DNA of 64,000 nt from Cordyceps javanica (GCA_036850795.1 JAAECO010000001.1:744001-808000); one strand, 5' to 3'. Numbered from the stretch's first letter, positions 1 through 11,015 are shown. Notes: generated by a model from the letters alone, not told the origin. Translations and numbers: made by a program.

Positions 1-183
1 ACTAGGTTGTGACGAAGGCTTACGGGTGATGATGCGTCGTTGCAAGTCAGCCTTGACACCAGTGCTCTTGAGACCGTTGACTTGGCAGATAGACGACAGC
101 TGCCGATTGAACAACTGGTTGCTCTGGACCTCGCGGATCAGCGAGAGCATCTCGTGCTTCGGCACTCCGATTGACGACGCCAT
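1..183 (-). CDS. SAP-domain protein, Siz/PIAS-type E3 SUMO ligase N-terminus (partial)
   Basis: This is the 5' end of a gene that runs off the left edge. The start ATG is the reverse complement of positions 181-183 and the frame is open to base 1. The first 53 residues contain the SAP-type stretch QLFNRQLSSICQVNGLKSTG followed by VKADLQRRI, which matches the N-terminal DNA-binding SAP helix-turn-helix of fungal Siz/Pli1 SUMO ligases. That family attaches SUMO to nuclear proteins through an SP-RING domain that would lie outside this window. A GTAAGC donor at 23-18 probably ends exon 1 at base 24, so the last codons before the edge may be intron. The gene is divergent from the small gene at 962. 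The family call rests on the SAP region only; other SAP proteins are possible. Confidence 0.6.
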   Translation of the reverse strand, partial: MASSIGVPKHEMLSLIREVQSNQLFNRQLSSICQVNGLKSTGVKADLQRRIITRKPSSQPS

Positions 184-961
184 AGCTAGACGCGGCTATG
201 ACGGAGCGCCTGGCCAAAGGCGTGTGCAGTCACACCAGACAGGCACAAGGCCGGCCTCGAGGTACGGTTTCACAGTATGGAAGCCGTTTCGATTCGCGAG
301 ACGTGCTGGCGTGGGACGGCTCTCGCCAGGCGTTTTGAGCACCGAGGAATATTGAAGGGCTTGGAATCAGCGTTTCTTAGCGACGGAGAAGGGGTTGGCT
401 CTGGTGGACGTCGATGCGCTTCGTTCAGTGTAGGATTCGGACCGCGCGCGTGTTTGGAGGAGAGGAGGAAGTGAAGCGAACTAAACGCAAGTTAAGGTGT
501 GGATAGCTAGGGAGCAATAGAGGTGAAAGAGCGATCTGAATGGGCAAAGTACTATCGAAGCTCTCGCCACATCAGCGTGTCAGCTTTGACGAGGGCAGCC
601 TGGAAGCGTAACAGGCTCAAATCATGCTGGTGTAGGAAATCGATGCAAGCGACCCTCACTAATTGATACTCATGCAGAGACTACCTAGGTAGCCAGCCCA
701 GGTGTGGCTACAGCCCGCCTTGCAGTGGCAAAGCTCGCAAGAATTTTGCCCGGCTGCACCAGCCACAATCCACTTTAGCACACGCGCCACAGCTATTTCC
801 TTATCGACAGTGGGCTGCCCCTCTGTAAAAGTTGCTATCTGGGTTTTTTTCTGCAGGCAGACACTGGAAGCCACCGACAGATCGAATCCAGGCTGCACTT
901 TCTACACAGGCCAAACTCGCCAAATACACCAATCATATACAGTTAAATACAACCAGATACA
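184..961. promoter_or_regulatory. Divergent intergenic region between the SUMO-ligase-like gene and the LLP-like gene
   Basis: This 778-bp stretch separates two divergent starts and must hold both promoters. The ORFs in it are short and have no recognisable composition. A T-run lies near 845-852. No TATA box or known site was assigned. Confidence 0.4.
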
Positions 962-1439
962 ATGGCCAAGAGCTCACGTTCAAGCACTCGTAAGGAGAAT
1001 AACAGGCGCTTGGCAAGCTCTGTCTTTGGGCCTGCTGAGACTGCTCGCGCCGAGCGCCTGTCGGCCAAGCTGATGGAACTGGCCAAGCAGCCCAAGCCCG
1101 AGACTTGTGATGCCAAAATGGAGGGTAGGTTCGAAAAAGCTGCAGTTATATTCTCATAATTAATACTAACCAACCCGCCCACAGAAGAAGCCGACGTGGT
1201 GCAGGACGAAGCTGCCGATGCTGATGAAGCAACGGGTATGTTACGAGTCGAACGATCGCATTACAAGTACAAGCAGGCACAACTGATCAATCTCAGCCAT
1301 GGATGTAGATAAGAAGCGCACAGAATTGAAGCGTATTGGCCGGAAGCGAATCGACAAACGAAAGCAGAAGAAGGCCTCAATCGTGTTTCCCAAGTACAGC
1401 GACAGAGTCAAGGCCAAGAAGAACAAGAAGAAGGCATGA
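962..1439 (+). CDS. YBL028C/LLP-like small basic nucleolar protein (UPF0642 family)
   Basis: There are three exons: 962-1124, 1185-1235 and 1297-1439. The introns (60 and 61 nt) have GTAGGT and GTATGT donors; both split a codon after its first base and keep the frame. The protein of about 118 residues begins MAKSSRSSTRKENNRRLASS, typical of the DUF2423/YBL028C_N family. It has a short acidic middle (EEADVVQDEAADADEA) and ends in a lysine-rich tail (KKNKKKA). Yeast YBL028C and animal LLP homologues are small nucleolar proteins linked to large-subunit ribosome maturation. That role is taken from the family and is not visible here. The ATG context ACAATGGCC is good. NOP4, another ribosome-biogenesis factor, lies 7 kb away. 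Confidence 0.85.
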
Positions 1440-2004
1440 TCTAGCAGAGAGGAGCTGAATTGGGGCATTTGATTTAACGTTGGGTTTCCTTTTTTTTTTT
1501 TTCAATCATTTCTGCATATGAAGTCGGACACCGCGTATTCTTTTCACCATGACGATTCTTCTCTACGACTAGACGCAATGTACTTAATCAAATTTCTACC
1601 CACATCAATCAAGTGGAATAATGATGAAGAATAAGTACTGCTCTTGCGGTTTTCTGCGCCCCGATGGCTACAAATTTCCATAGGAACAAGGCCGCTCGTC
1701 GCCGCGCGTCTAGCATCGGTTCTTCGCGAACCTTTGTGGAGGCGCACCACTACAGCTAGCGCCACTCTCATCCCTGGACATTGGAGTGCAGCCGCAATCT
1801 CGAAACACAGCTCTCCGTCTTCATCCCCAGGTAACAGAAAAAAGAGGTTGGCTGTGTTTATTTCTTCATGGCTTGAGTTTCCCACGGCCTGCTTCGCACA
1901 CAACGCCTCCTGCAATGTGCGCCGATTTCTAGCCATTCCTTTCCACCAACTGCGTCGCGCCTCGTCCTTGACCACGCTCCTTATCACCTTCGCTCACTCT
2001 CATC
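1440..2004. other. Intergenic region, tandem genes
   Basis: This 565-bp spacer lies between the LLP-like gene and LAS21. A poly-T run at about 1489-1502 lies just past the first gene's stop and probably belongs to its 3' end. The rest is presumably the LAS21 promoter and leader. No gene is supported; the opposing ORFs at 1544-2015 show no family features. Confidence 0.4.
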
Positions 2005-4926
2005 ATGGGCGCTAAAGCTCCAAACCCAGCACGGTGGCCATTCACCACCCTGCCACTAGCCATCACCAATCTCCTAATCCCGATATCTATTCTCATATTT
2101 GCCACCGGGTTCTTTCCGTATAAACCGTTCCTTCCAGGCTTGGCTGAGTTTGAGGTCTTGGACTCTGGGCCACCTCCTCAGGCACCCTTTAACAAGCTTG
2201 TCTTTGTGGTAATAGATGCGCTTCGAAGGTAAAAATTATGTATACGCATACATATTCAGCTTCCTTTCTCAAATCCTGGTACTTCCGTACTGACCATGTG
2301 TTAGCGACTTTGTATACTCTCAAGAATCTGGTTTTCAATACACGCAAAGGTTCATCGTGCCAGCTATTTAACAAATGAAGGCCCCTGCTTACATGCACAT
2401 AGCCTTATTCGTGATGGCGTGGCTGCTCCATTCACAGCGTACGCTCGTTCGCCAACGGTGACGATGCCTAGATTGAAGGCAATCACTACTGGCTCGATAC
2501 CGTCTTTTGTAGACCTTATACTCAATATCGATGAAGGGGACAAATCTTCTGCTCTCGCAGCACAGGATACCTGGTTAGCTCAGCTCAAGACAAAGGATAC
2601 CGGAAAATTGCTCTTGTATGGCGATGATACGTGGCTGAAGCTTTTCCCGGACTTCTTCGATCGTCATGACGGAACCTCCAGCTTCTTTGTTGCTGTACGT
2701 TGAATTGGGCTCCAGTCAAGTTGACTAGCTGACAAGTAGCAGGATTTTACGGAAGTCGACAACAATGTGACTCGCCACATCGATGGAGAGTTGCGAAATA
2801 ACGATTGGTCATTGATGGTACTTCACTATCTTGGACTCGATCACATTGGCCATAAATCGGGGCCAAGGAGGTATGGACGCGAGCAATAGTATCTGCGTCA
2901 TTACTAACTAATTATTAGCTCCCACATGGTTCCGAAGCAGCAAGAGATGGACTCGATAGTTCGTGCAATATATGAAGCCATATCATCCGAGAATAATCTT
3001 GAATCTACTCTGTTGGTAGTATGCGGCGACCATGGCATGAACGACGCAGGGAACCATGGCGCGTCGTCGCCTGGTGAGACGTCTCCTGCGCTTCTCTTCC
3101 TCTCCCCCAAGCTCAAGGGCATTACACCTGCCTACAAAGCCCCTGTGCTTCCAAAGAACGAATTTGACTTTTACTCTGAAGTCGAACAGTCAGATATTGT
3201 GCCGACCATCGCTGCCCTTCTGGGCTTTCCCGTCTCCAAGAATAACCTCGGGGCCTTCATCCCTGAATTTCTCCCGTTTTGGTCGAGCCCCAGAGACAAG
3301 ATACAGATCCTTGTCCGCAACGCTCGACAGATCCTCAACGTTGTCACTGCAGCTTTTGGGACCGAGCTCTTTGATACAGACTCATCGACTGATCCTTGCC
3401 AGCTGGAACGTACTGCTATTAACGAACTCGCATGCGACTGGCTGTTCATCACCCAACGGGCACAGACTCTCAACGCCGAAAATACAATTGATCAAGAGTG
3501 GCTAGATTCCACATCTCGATGGATTCGCAAGGCCCAGGATCTGATGAGCAACATGGCCTCGAACTATGACATGCCACGCCTATACGCTGGACTGACGCTT
3601 GCCATCATAGCTGCCATCATTGCTGTGGCTGCATCCTTTGCGCAGGGCACCCTCAAGTCTCACACAGCATTGCCACTTCTGCTGATTTCCCTCTTTTATG
3701 GCTCCATGATGTTTGCGAGCAGCTATGTCGAAGAAGAGCATCATTTCTGGTACTGGGCTACTACGTTATGGCTGGCTTTCCTCGGAGCACAAAGCATTCG
3801 ACGGTAGGCTGCACCTTCCACGACCCAATTCCATCCTCTACTAACATATTTGCCAGCTCTGGAAAGATGTCCTCGGGGGGTTGGTGCCTCGTTGCACTCC
3901 TTGCTGCCCGCATCACGAGAAGCTGGAATCAGACCGGCCAAAAGTTTGCCGGCGAGCCTGATGTTGTCAAGCTCTTCGTGAACCGATATCCTTCGGCGCT
4001 GTGGATAATCATCATCGTCATGTACGGGATCATTTGGTTCCAAATGCTGCCTAGCCTCGAGAGCATCCCGTCCATAGCCGCCACGTCCAGTACGTCGGTA
4101 CTCATTTCCTCAGCGTTTACATTTAAGCTAGCCTTTACAGCTGCCGATGCGCCAGAGCTCGTTGTTGGTTTTGCCAAGACACTCAACGATAAATTTGAGG
4201 GACAATCGCTACTTTGGCGAGCCCGTGTTGTCTTTATCGTTCTTGGACTACTTTCTGCCTTTGCCATCGTCCGTGGAGTCGCCGGCGGACGGCACGCGAG
4301 GTTAGCCAGTAAGCTTCAGACAAGCCTGTGATTCGCTCTCTACTCTCTTGCTAACGTGTCTAGCGCGCTTGTTGCACGAACTCATCACTATTTTCGCAAT
4401 GACACAGTCCCGCGCTGCCAATGTACCCATCTTCCTCCTCGCGCACATAGTCTACTGCGCCATTGATGCCAAGCAGATGACCTCTGCCGATATCACCACG
4501 TCGTGCATTCTCTTCCAGTACGCCAGCTTCTTCGCCAGCGGCGGCTCCAACGCCATATCCTCTGTCGATCTCTCCAGTGCCTACAACGGCGTGGCCGGCT
4601 TCAATGTCGTCGTTGTCGGCGTGCTAACCTTCGTCAGCAACTGGGCTGGCCCGCTGTACTGGACATCGGCCAGCACAATTCTCCTACTGGACAAATACAG
4701 GGTCGGAGAGCGTGCCGTCTTCCAACAGCACGTCGCGCTGCTGACCGTTTTCTCGACAGCATCGGCTGCGTTCGTTATGGCGGCATGCACCGCCATGCGC
4801 ACCCACTTGTTCATCTGGACCGTCTTTTCGCCAAAATACCTGTACGCCATGGCCTGGAACATTGCGCAGCATCTTCTCGTGAACATTGGATTGGGCGGGG
4901 CTCTATTTTGGTTGGGAACCAGATAA
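2005..4926 (+). CDS. LAS21: GPI ethanolamine phosphate transferase 2 (LAS21/GPI7)
   Basis: There are seven exons: 2005-2228, 2305-2349, 2403-2694, 2743-2870, 2919-3803, 3857-4308 and 4364-4926, giving about 862 residues. The protein adds ethanolamine phosphate to the second mannose of GPI precursors in the ER. A first membrane segment (NLLIPISILIFATGFFPY) is followed by the alkaline-phosphatase-like lumenal domain. That domain carries VVIDALRRSDFVY (metal-binding Asp), TVTMPRLKAITTGSIPSF (catalytic Thr region), DDTW, HYLGLDHIGH and VCGDHGMNDAGNHG. A multi-pass membrane tail fills roughly residues 520-862. The length fits fungal LAS21. Two odd details: intron 2 (2350-2402, 53 nt) has a weak GTTCAT donor, but splicing it restores the family motif FQYTQSLI. 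The intron 3 acceptor is a tandem TAGCAG. The gene converges with YCG1 275 bp downstream. Confidence 0.95.
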
Positions 4927-5201
4927 GTGCAACAGCAAGTTGAATGGATTGTCCAGTTCTTGATTCATACATGACTGAACTGCTAGACAAGTATTCAAGA
5001 ATCGTTTTTCTTTCTCTCTTGTACAGAATAGCATAATAAGACTGAGGCAGGGCACCATTCAGAAAATGAAAAGAGCAGAACTAGATACACGTAGCCACCA
5101 GGACTCTTGATATATACCCGCATGCCGAACAACCAGGTCCCATAACGCTTCATCAAAAATAACCTAAAAAAGCGAAACGCAATACAAAGTAGAAGGTCTC
5201 C

Positions 5202-8200
5202 CTATGTCTCTATTTCGTCGTCTGATATATCCGCATGGGACAGCGTAATTCGGCTACATTTAGCAATTACCGTATTGTCACTATCATCATCCTCTTCTTT
5301 GATGGCGGGTTCTTCAGATACCGCCTTGCCTCCGGAGAGTTGTTGCTCGATGGTAGTGGAGGCACTACGGCTGCTGCGCCGGGGCTGCTGCTCGTCGAGC
5401 GCGTTGACGATCTTGCCCAGAGAGACGTGAATCTTGAATAGTGCGTTCTTGCTCGGCGAGTCCGTCACGACACCTTCCTCGACGGCAATGGAGACCTCTT
5501 CGTACGTTTCTCGAAGTTTGTCCTCGGAAGAGCCGGATGAGATGTAGAGTTTGCTAAGGAGACCGGCAACGAGCTTCTTTTCTTCCTCTATCGGTGTGGT
5601 TAGTACTAGTCGCACACAATTGTTGCTGTCTATGCGCTTACTGGTGACATTGCTGTGCAGCCTGTCTATGATATCAAGAGCCAATTCCAGGTGAACATCG
5701 CCATTGATGTTCTTCTTCTCCGGCTCAAGCAGGCCAGTAGGGCTGTAGACTTTGCGAGGATCCGTCCAGTCGACAAGACAAGCGCCAATAACCGGCATGC
5801 TCACCATGTCCTCCTCAACATCGGCTTCGTCATCGTCCTCTAGGCCCTCACGCACATTTAAGAGGGTGTGGAGAGCAGGAAGAGCGATGCTGCGCATTAG
5901 CTCTTGGTTGGTGGCTCTGGAATAACAAAAGACCGGTAAAAAGTAGTTCAAAGCCTGCCGAACCGTCTGGTTTCCGGCCGAGGTTGGATCAAAGTAGGCC
6001 ACGACTAGTGATTTAAGCAGCTCCTGGCATGCTTCTTCGTCGCTGACTACGCGCCCGAGCAAAAGTTTGGAAACCGCCATGACAGCAGCAGCCTGCACTT
6101 CTGGTGCTCTGGAACCACTCTTCACAGCCTTGACATAAACCTTGAGGAGTGCGGGCGTAGAGGAGAACAGATGCGCGCCGTGGACGTTGAGAATATCGGT
6201 GAGGATATGCAACGAAGTGACTTGGAGAGCCGAGTGCCCTTTGCTAAAAAAGTGAATGAAAAGGCTCAAGTTCTCCTCAGCCAAAGAGCGATCCTGCAGG
6301 GCACAGAGACCCAGGCAGACCAGGCCTCGTTCACGTACAGGAGCCTCGTGGCTTCGCACCGCTGGAACAACCAAGTTGTTAAGCATGGCGACCAGGTCGG
6401 CATTGTCCTTCAGGTTGCCCGAAATGTGGCTAAGCATGCATTGAACAATGTGCAGACACTTCATGTTGATGACGATCTCCTTAACCGCCTTAGCACGGGC
6501 ATCTTCTTCGCTCATCTCCTTGCTGCGACCCTTGCCACCAGATGACATGCTAAGGCCGCTGACCTCGGAACGCGCCGAATGGAAGCTGTCATCGGCATCA
6601 TCGGCGGGAAGATCATCCACAATGGTGTCATGGACGTCGGCAACTGACTCGAGAACAATACTGCAGAACTCACGCTCTCCTGCAGCGTCAGGAGAGCAAA
6701 TATAATGCAAAGTTTCGATAGTGAGCTTGGTAACCTCATCGGGAAGCTCGGGGATAGACAAAGCTTGGCGGAGCAAGGTGAACATTTTACGTCGACCTAC
6801 TTCATCAGAGTAGTCAAGAGTCAACGCGATGTGAAGTAGCTGCTCGGCAATAAATTCTTGTTCCACAATGGCAGCTTCATCGTCTTCCTCAACAGCGTTT
6901 TGCTCTGCTTGGCGCAGTGTCTCTATCAAAGCATTCAGATAACGCTCGAGGAAGTAGGCGACCTTTGTAACCTCGGGAAGCTTCTCTTCAATCAGTGACT
7001 CATATTTTCCATTGCTCTCCTTTCGACAGAAGTCGTTGAAACTGCGAGCAAGAAAAGCGGCCTCGGCAGTGAGGGTCTCCCAAAATGCATCGTCAAAGTT
7101 CATGGCCTCGCGGTAGTCAGGTCGACCTTCCCAGAAGCCAGACATGGCCTCCAGAGCGACGCCATTCTCGACTCCCGAGTTGATAACATCTACACGCTCA
7201 AGGAGCTCGAGCAACCCATCGAAGCTGGGAGTTGAGCTCTCCTGTTGGGCGGTCCCCGCGCAGTCTTCGATCCATCGATCTCTGAACAGTCTTCCAGCAG
7301 CTTTGCGGACATTCTCATCCCTATCTCGAAGACCCCACCGCAGCAACTTTTCTCGCATGGAGAGGGACAAATGACGGAAATCACCGAGGGCAGGAAGCAA
7401 GCGCGAGTAGACAGCCCTACGCGTCGCAGCATCTTGATCCCTGGCACGCTCGAGTAGATATGGAAGTGTATTTGGGAGAATAGGGAGATTGACTAGCAGT
7501 GAACGGCGAACATCAGCGCTCGGGTCGTTCTGCAATACCTGGAGAAGCTTCTCCAACAGGCCAGACTCCTGGTCTGCATCGCTGTCGTCTGAGTTTGTAT
7601 AGCCTTCGGATTGATTGCTTGCGAGGCGACCAAGTCCAAGAACTGCTTGAACGCGAACCATAGCTTCTTTGTCGCGGATTCTCTTCAAAAGCGCGTGGCG
7701 AAGCGATTGGAACAGATTATCATCAAGCGCATCGAGGGAGTTGACAATCTGCGATAGCAGCTGCGTTGAGCGATAGCGAACAAATTTGTCTTTTGCGATC
7801 ATGAGAGGAACAACTGCCTCCATCAGCTCCGAGGTCAACCGTGTGCTCGGCGTTTCTGGCATATGGCTGGCATCGTTGGCAATGTCGCCCAAGAGTTCAT
7901 TGTCTTTGTCGTGAGAGTGACGTAGGTAGAATCCGATGAAACGAATGGATTTCTCTCCTACGGCCTCGGTCTTTTTGACCGGCATGACCTTCAAAACACA
8001 GCGAATGAACTCGGTGTTGAAGGTCATCTCGTCAAAGTCGCTATCGACCGTTGTTTTTTGGTCAGGCGTCTCGTAGCAACATGCCTCATGGAGCTTTCGC
8101 AGTGTAACAGCCAGCTTTCGGTGCGTTGCAGTATTGCGCTGCGCATCGCGGAAGATTGAGCTGATTTTCAGTCTCAAGTCATTATCGGGTGTATCGACAA

Positions 8201-8330
8201 ATTCGGCAGCGGGGGTGGGCGAGGCGCGGGAGATGGAGGGGACTCTTCCGCCCAAAGCCGAGTTGGAGCGTTTGCGGCCACCCGAGGAGGAAGGCCGGGC
8301 GGAGCGTGTTGTTGACGCTCTTGAGGGCAT
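5202..8330 (-). CDS. YCG1: Condensin complex subunit 3 (CAP-G, YCG1/CND3)
   Basis: This is one uninterrupted reading frame of 1042 residues. The product is the HEAT-repeat subunit of condensin that binds the kleisin and DNA and helps compact mitotic chromosomes. The N-terminus is Ser/Arg-rich and disordered to about residue 45. HEAT-type helical repeats follow, for example FVRYRSTQLLSQIVNSLDAL and KEAMVRVQAVLGLGRLAS. The middle has acidic, Ser-rich linkers (about 570-620). A Cnd3 C-terminal region covers about 620-900 (EIVINMKCLHIVQCMLSHIS, RERGLVCLGLCALQD). The acidic tail (about 1000-1042) ends DISDDEIET and may hold CK2-type phosphorylation sites. The length fits fungal CND3. The gene is divergent from NOP4, with 324 bp between starts. 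Confidence 0.95.
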   Translation of the reverse strand: MPSRASTTRSARPSSSGGRKRSNSALGGRVPSISRASPTPAAEFVDTPDNDLRLKISSIFRDAQRNTATHRKLAVTLRKLHEACCYETPDQKTTVDSDFDEMTFNTEFIRCVLKVMPVKKTEAVGEKSIRFIGFYLRHSHDKDNELLGDIANDASHMPETPSTRLTSELMEAVVPLMIAKDKFVRYRSTQLLSQIVNSLDALDDNLFQSLRHALLKRIRDKEAMVRVQAVLGLGRLASNQSEGYTNSDDSDADQESGLLEKLLQVLQNDPSADVRRSLLVNLPILPNTLPYLLERARDQDAATRRAVYSRLLPALGDFRHLSLSMREKLLRWGLRDRDENVRKAAGRLFRDRWIEDCAGTAQQESSTPSFDGLLELLERVDVINSGVENGVALEAMSGFWEGRPDYREAMNFDDAFWETLTAEAAFLARSFNDFCRKESNGKYESLIEEKLPEVTKVAYFLERYLNALIETLRQAEQNAVEEDDEAAIVEQEFIAEQLLHIALTLDYSDEVGRRKMFTLLRQALSIPELPDEVTKLTIETLHYICSPDAAGEREFCSIVLESVADVHDTIVDDLPADDADDSFHSARSEVSGLSMSSGGKGRSKEMSEEDARAKAVKEIVINMKCLHIVQCMLSHISGNLKDNADLVAMLNNLVVPAVRSHEAPVRERGLVCLGLCALQDRSLAEENLSLFIHFFSKGHSALQVTSLHILTDILNVHGAHLFSSTPALLKVYVKAVKSGSRAPEVQAAAVMAVSKLLLGRVVSDEEACQELLKSLVVAYFDPTSAGNQTVRQALNYFLPVFCYSRATNQELMRSIALPALHTLLNVREGLEDDDEADVEEDMVSMPVIGACLVDWTDPRKVYSPTGLLEPEKKNINGDVHLELALDIIDRLHSNVTSKRIDSNNCVRLVLTTPIEEEKKLVAGLLSKLYISSGSSEDKLRETYEEVSIAVEEGVVTDSPSKNALFKIHVSLGKIVNALDEQQPRRSSRSASTTIEQQLSGGKAVSEEPAIKEEDDDSDNTVIAKCSRITLSHADISDDEIET

Positions 8331-8654
8331 TTCCCAAAATCTATATGTATTCTAAGTTCTGAGTACAGGAGCACAGGTTAGTGGTGATGCACAATGTCAA
8401 TAGGCATCGACATCCGGTGGGCCTTTGTTTGGGTGGGAAGCGCGTGTTGGCAATTAAAGTCAACAGTGTTCCATTTTGGGAATAGCGTTCGTGCTGAACT
8501 AGATTGTCCATCCATCACGTGCGATAAGATATGCTATTTGAGGATGATGGAGTGGGCTTGGATTTTTTTTTTTTGGTTGGTCGCCAATTCGAGCCGCAGG
8601 TTCGAGACAGACAAAGTCTTTGTGGCTGCGTTGTGTTCAACGACTCTTGACAAA
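8331..8654. promoter_or_regulatory. Shared divergent promoter, YCG1 / NOP4
   Basis: These 324 bp lie between two divergent ATGs. A 13-T run sits near 8564-8576. The plus-strand frame is open upstream of NOP4 from 8394, but that extension has no family similarity, and translation starting at 8655 gives the expected protein. The two genes must share core promoter space. Confidence 0.5.
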
Positions 8655-11015
8655 ATGAGTGCCGCCGAGGATAGCAAGAAGAGGCTACGGCCTGAAATCG
8701 AAGAGGCTCTAGCAGCAATGCCAGACTCTGAGACTGTTGCTGCCCCCTCGCCAAAGAAAGCCCGTACGGAAGCACGCAGATCTCTGTTCGTTCGGTCACT
8801 ACCTCCAAACGTGACGAACGAAAGTCTCGCAGAATTTTTCTCTGAATATTTTCCGGTCAAGCACGCAACCGTTGTTATTGATCAGCAGACAAAGGAATCC
8901 CGCGGCTTCGGTTTCGTGACATTGGCAGACGCTGACGACGCCAAAGAGGCTCAGACTGTTTTTGACAAGAAAAGATGGGAAGGCAGTAGTATTCGAGTCG
9001 AAATAGCTGAGCCTAGACAAAGAAAAGAAGTCTCCGAAGCTTCTGAACCACGTCAGAAGCCAGGAAAGCCCGAATTTGAGCCGACACCAAAACTGATTGT
9101 GCGAAACTTGCCTTGGAGCATCCGCAACTCGGAGCAGCTTGGCCACCTATTCCGAAGCTACGGCAAAGTGAAGTTTGCGGATTTGCCCAAGAATAAGGGG
9201 AAGCTGAAGGGTTTCGGTTTTGTCACCCTACGAGGCAAGAAAAATGCTGAGAAGGCTCTTGAAGGTATCAACGGCAAGGAACTTGACGGCAGAACTCTTG
9301 CAGTCGATTGGGCTGTTGATAAGAACACATGGGACCAACAACAAGCCGAAGAAGCAAAAGAAGGTGGATATTCCGAAAGCAACGAAGACGACGACGACGA
9401 CGACGATGACGAGACTAGCTCTGAAGAAGAGTCTGACGCTGAGGATGACCACGAAGACAACGATCAAGACAAAGAGGAGGGCCAGCTGAATGCTGATTTA
9501 GAAAACTTCATGAAGAATCATATGCAAAATATGGTGGACGAGGACGAGGAGGAAGAGGACGAGGAAGAAGCAAAAAGAAAGGAGGAGCGCAACAACTCGT
9601 CCGACAACTCTTCTACGATCTTTGTTCGCAATCTTCCATTTACCACCAACGACGAACAGCTCAAATCTTTTTTCAGCAGCTTTGGCAACATTCGATACGC
9701 TCGAGTTGTTATGGACAAAGCTACGGACCGCCCAGCCGGGACTGGATTTGTTTGCTTCTTTGAAGAGGAAGATTCCAAGACTTGTATCAAGGAGGCTCCA
9801 CGTGGACAACAGCTAGCCGTGCAAGGTAAGAAATCAATCCTTCACGATGCTAATCTTGACCCTACCGGAAAATATACACTCGATGGTCGTCTCTTGAGCA
9901 TAGCACAGGCCGTAAACCGAACGGAAGCTAGCAATTTAGCAGAGAACTCGTTAGCCAAGAGGAGGGAAAAGGATAAGAGACGTCTTTATCTTCTTCCCGA
10001 AGGTTCCATCGGCACCAACTCGCCAATTTATAACCTATTAAGTCTGCCCGAGATTCGAATGCGGCAAGCTAGCGCGGCCCAAAGAAAAAAGCTTGTCCAG
10101 AACAACCCAGCTCTGCACATTAGTCTCACACGCATTGCCTTGCGAAACATTCCAAAGAATATTGGCTCCAAAGAACTCAAGGAGCTGGCCCGCAAAGCTA
10201 TCGTCGGGTTTGCACAGGATGTCAAGGAAGGTATTCGCGAGCCACTGTCCAAGGAGGAGAACGCAAGAGACGGGAAAGATGCCAAGGAGAAGGAAAAACA
10301 GAGAAAATTGAAAGGGAAGGGTATCGTGCGCCAGGCAAAAATTGTCTTTGAGAGCACGCAAGGCTCTAAGATTACCGAAGACTCTGGTGCTGGTAAGAGT
10401 CGCGGTTACGGCTTCATCGAATATGTGTCTCATCACTGGGCCCTGATGGGTTTGCGATACTTGAACGGTTTCCAAATGGATGATGTGGAGGAGGGCAAGA
10501 AGAAACGCTTGGTCGCGGAGTTTGCCATTGAAAACGCGCAGGTTGTGCAGCGCAGAAGGATAAATGAGGAAAAATCTAGACAAGCTAGGGAAGATACTGC
10601 CAGCGGCAAGCCGCGCTTCGACAAGGACAATGTTGGCGAGGAGCGCACTGGCAGCTTCCGCGATGGAAGAGGCGAAAGAGGCGGAAGAGGCGGCCGTGGT
10701 GGCCGTGGCAGCGTCAGAGGCGGGAGAGTTGGTTTCCACACCCGAGATCACGGCGACGATGCAGGTCGTGGTGGTAGTGCTCGAGGTCGAGATAGTGCTC
10801 GAGGGCGCGGTGGTGACCGAGGCCGTGGTGGCGACCGAGGCCGTGGTGGCGACCGAGGCCATCGCGGGGGAAGAAACCACCGCGATAAGAAGCCTCTGAT
10901 GGACAAGTTCAAGGGTGACGGAAACGACGCAGGTGAAAAGGGGGACATGCAGCGGAAGCTCATGGCGCGCAAGCGTCAGGTGCGCAAGAAGAAGGCCGAG
11001 TCTAGAAGCAATTAA
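8655..11015 (+). CDS. NOP4: Nucleolar RRM protein NOP4 (RBM28-like), 60S ribosome biogenesis
   Basis: This is a single exon of 786 residues. I chose the ATG at 8655 (MSAAEDSKKRLRPE); the frame is open back to 8394, but those 87 residues look like leader. There are four RNA-recognition motifs. RRM1 (about 43-118) has LFVRSL and RGFGFVTL. RRM2 (about 144-222) has LIVRNL and KGFGFVTL. RRM3 (about 320-400) has IFVRNL and the degenerate TGFVCFF. RRM4 (about 487-605) has a long insertion before RGYGFIEY. A strongly acidic Asp/Glu linker separates RRM2 and RRM3. The C-terminus carries RGG repeats (about 675-742, DRGRGG three times) and a lysine-rich end, as expected for nucleolar targeting. Yeast Nop4 and human RBM28 act in pre-rRNA processing for the 60S subunit. 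The RGG tail is longer than in yeast. Confidence 0.93.
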   Translation: MSAAEDSKKRLRPEIEEALAAMPDSETVAAPSPKKARTEARRSLFVRSLPPNVTNESLAEFFSEYFPVKHATVVIDQQTKESRGFGFVTLADADDAKEAQTVFDKKRWEGSSIRVEIAEPRQRKEVSEASEPRQKPGKPEFEPTPKLIVRNLPWSIRNSEQLGHLFRSYGKVKFADLPKNKGKLKGFGFVTLRGKKNAEKALEGINGKELDGRTLAVDWAVDKNTWDQQQAEEAKEGGYSESNEDDDDDDDDETSSEEESDAEDDHEDNDQDKEEGQLNADLENFMKNHMQNMVDEDEEEEDEEEAKRKEERNNSSDNSSTIFVRNLPFTTNDEQLKSFFSSFGNIRYARVVMDKATDRPAGTGFVCFFEEEDSKTCIKEAPRGQQLAVQGKKSILHDANLDPTGKYTLDGRLLSIAQAVNRTEASNLAENSLAKRREKDKRRLYLLPEGSIGTNSPIYNLLSLPEIRMRQASAAQRKKLVQNNPALHISLTRIALRNIPKNIGSKELKELARKAIVGFAQDVKEGIREPLSKEENARDGKDAKEKEKQRKLKGKGIVRQAKIVFESTQGSKITEDSGAGKSRGYGFIEYVSHHWALMGLRYLNGFQMDDVEEGKKKRLVAEFAIENAQVVQRRRINEEKSRQAREDTASGKPRFDKDNVGEERTGSFRDGRGERGGRGGRGGRGSVRGGRVGFHTRDHGDDAGRGGSARGRDSARGRGGDRGRGGDRGRGGDRGHRGGRNHRDKKPLMDKFKGDGNDAGEKGDMQRKLMARKRQVRKKKAESRSN

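Noticed and set aside
8394..8654. N-terminal extension of NOP4 (87 residues)
   Set aside because: It is Trp/Phe-rich with no similarity to NOP4 family starts; ATG 8655 gives the expected N-terminus.
10038..10880. Minus-strand 280-aa ORF inside NOP4
   Set aside because: It is antisense to RRM4 and the RGG repeats; Thr/Ser/Ala runs mirror the Gly/Arg codons.
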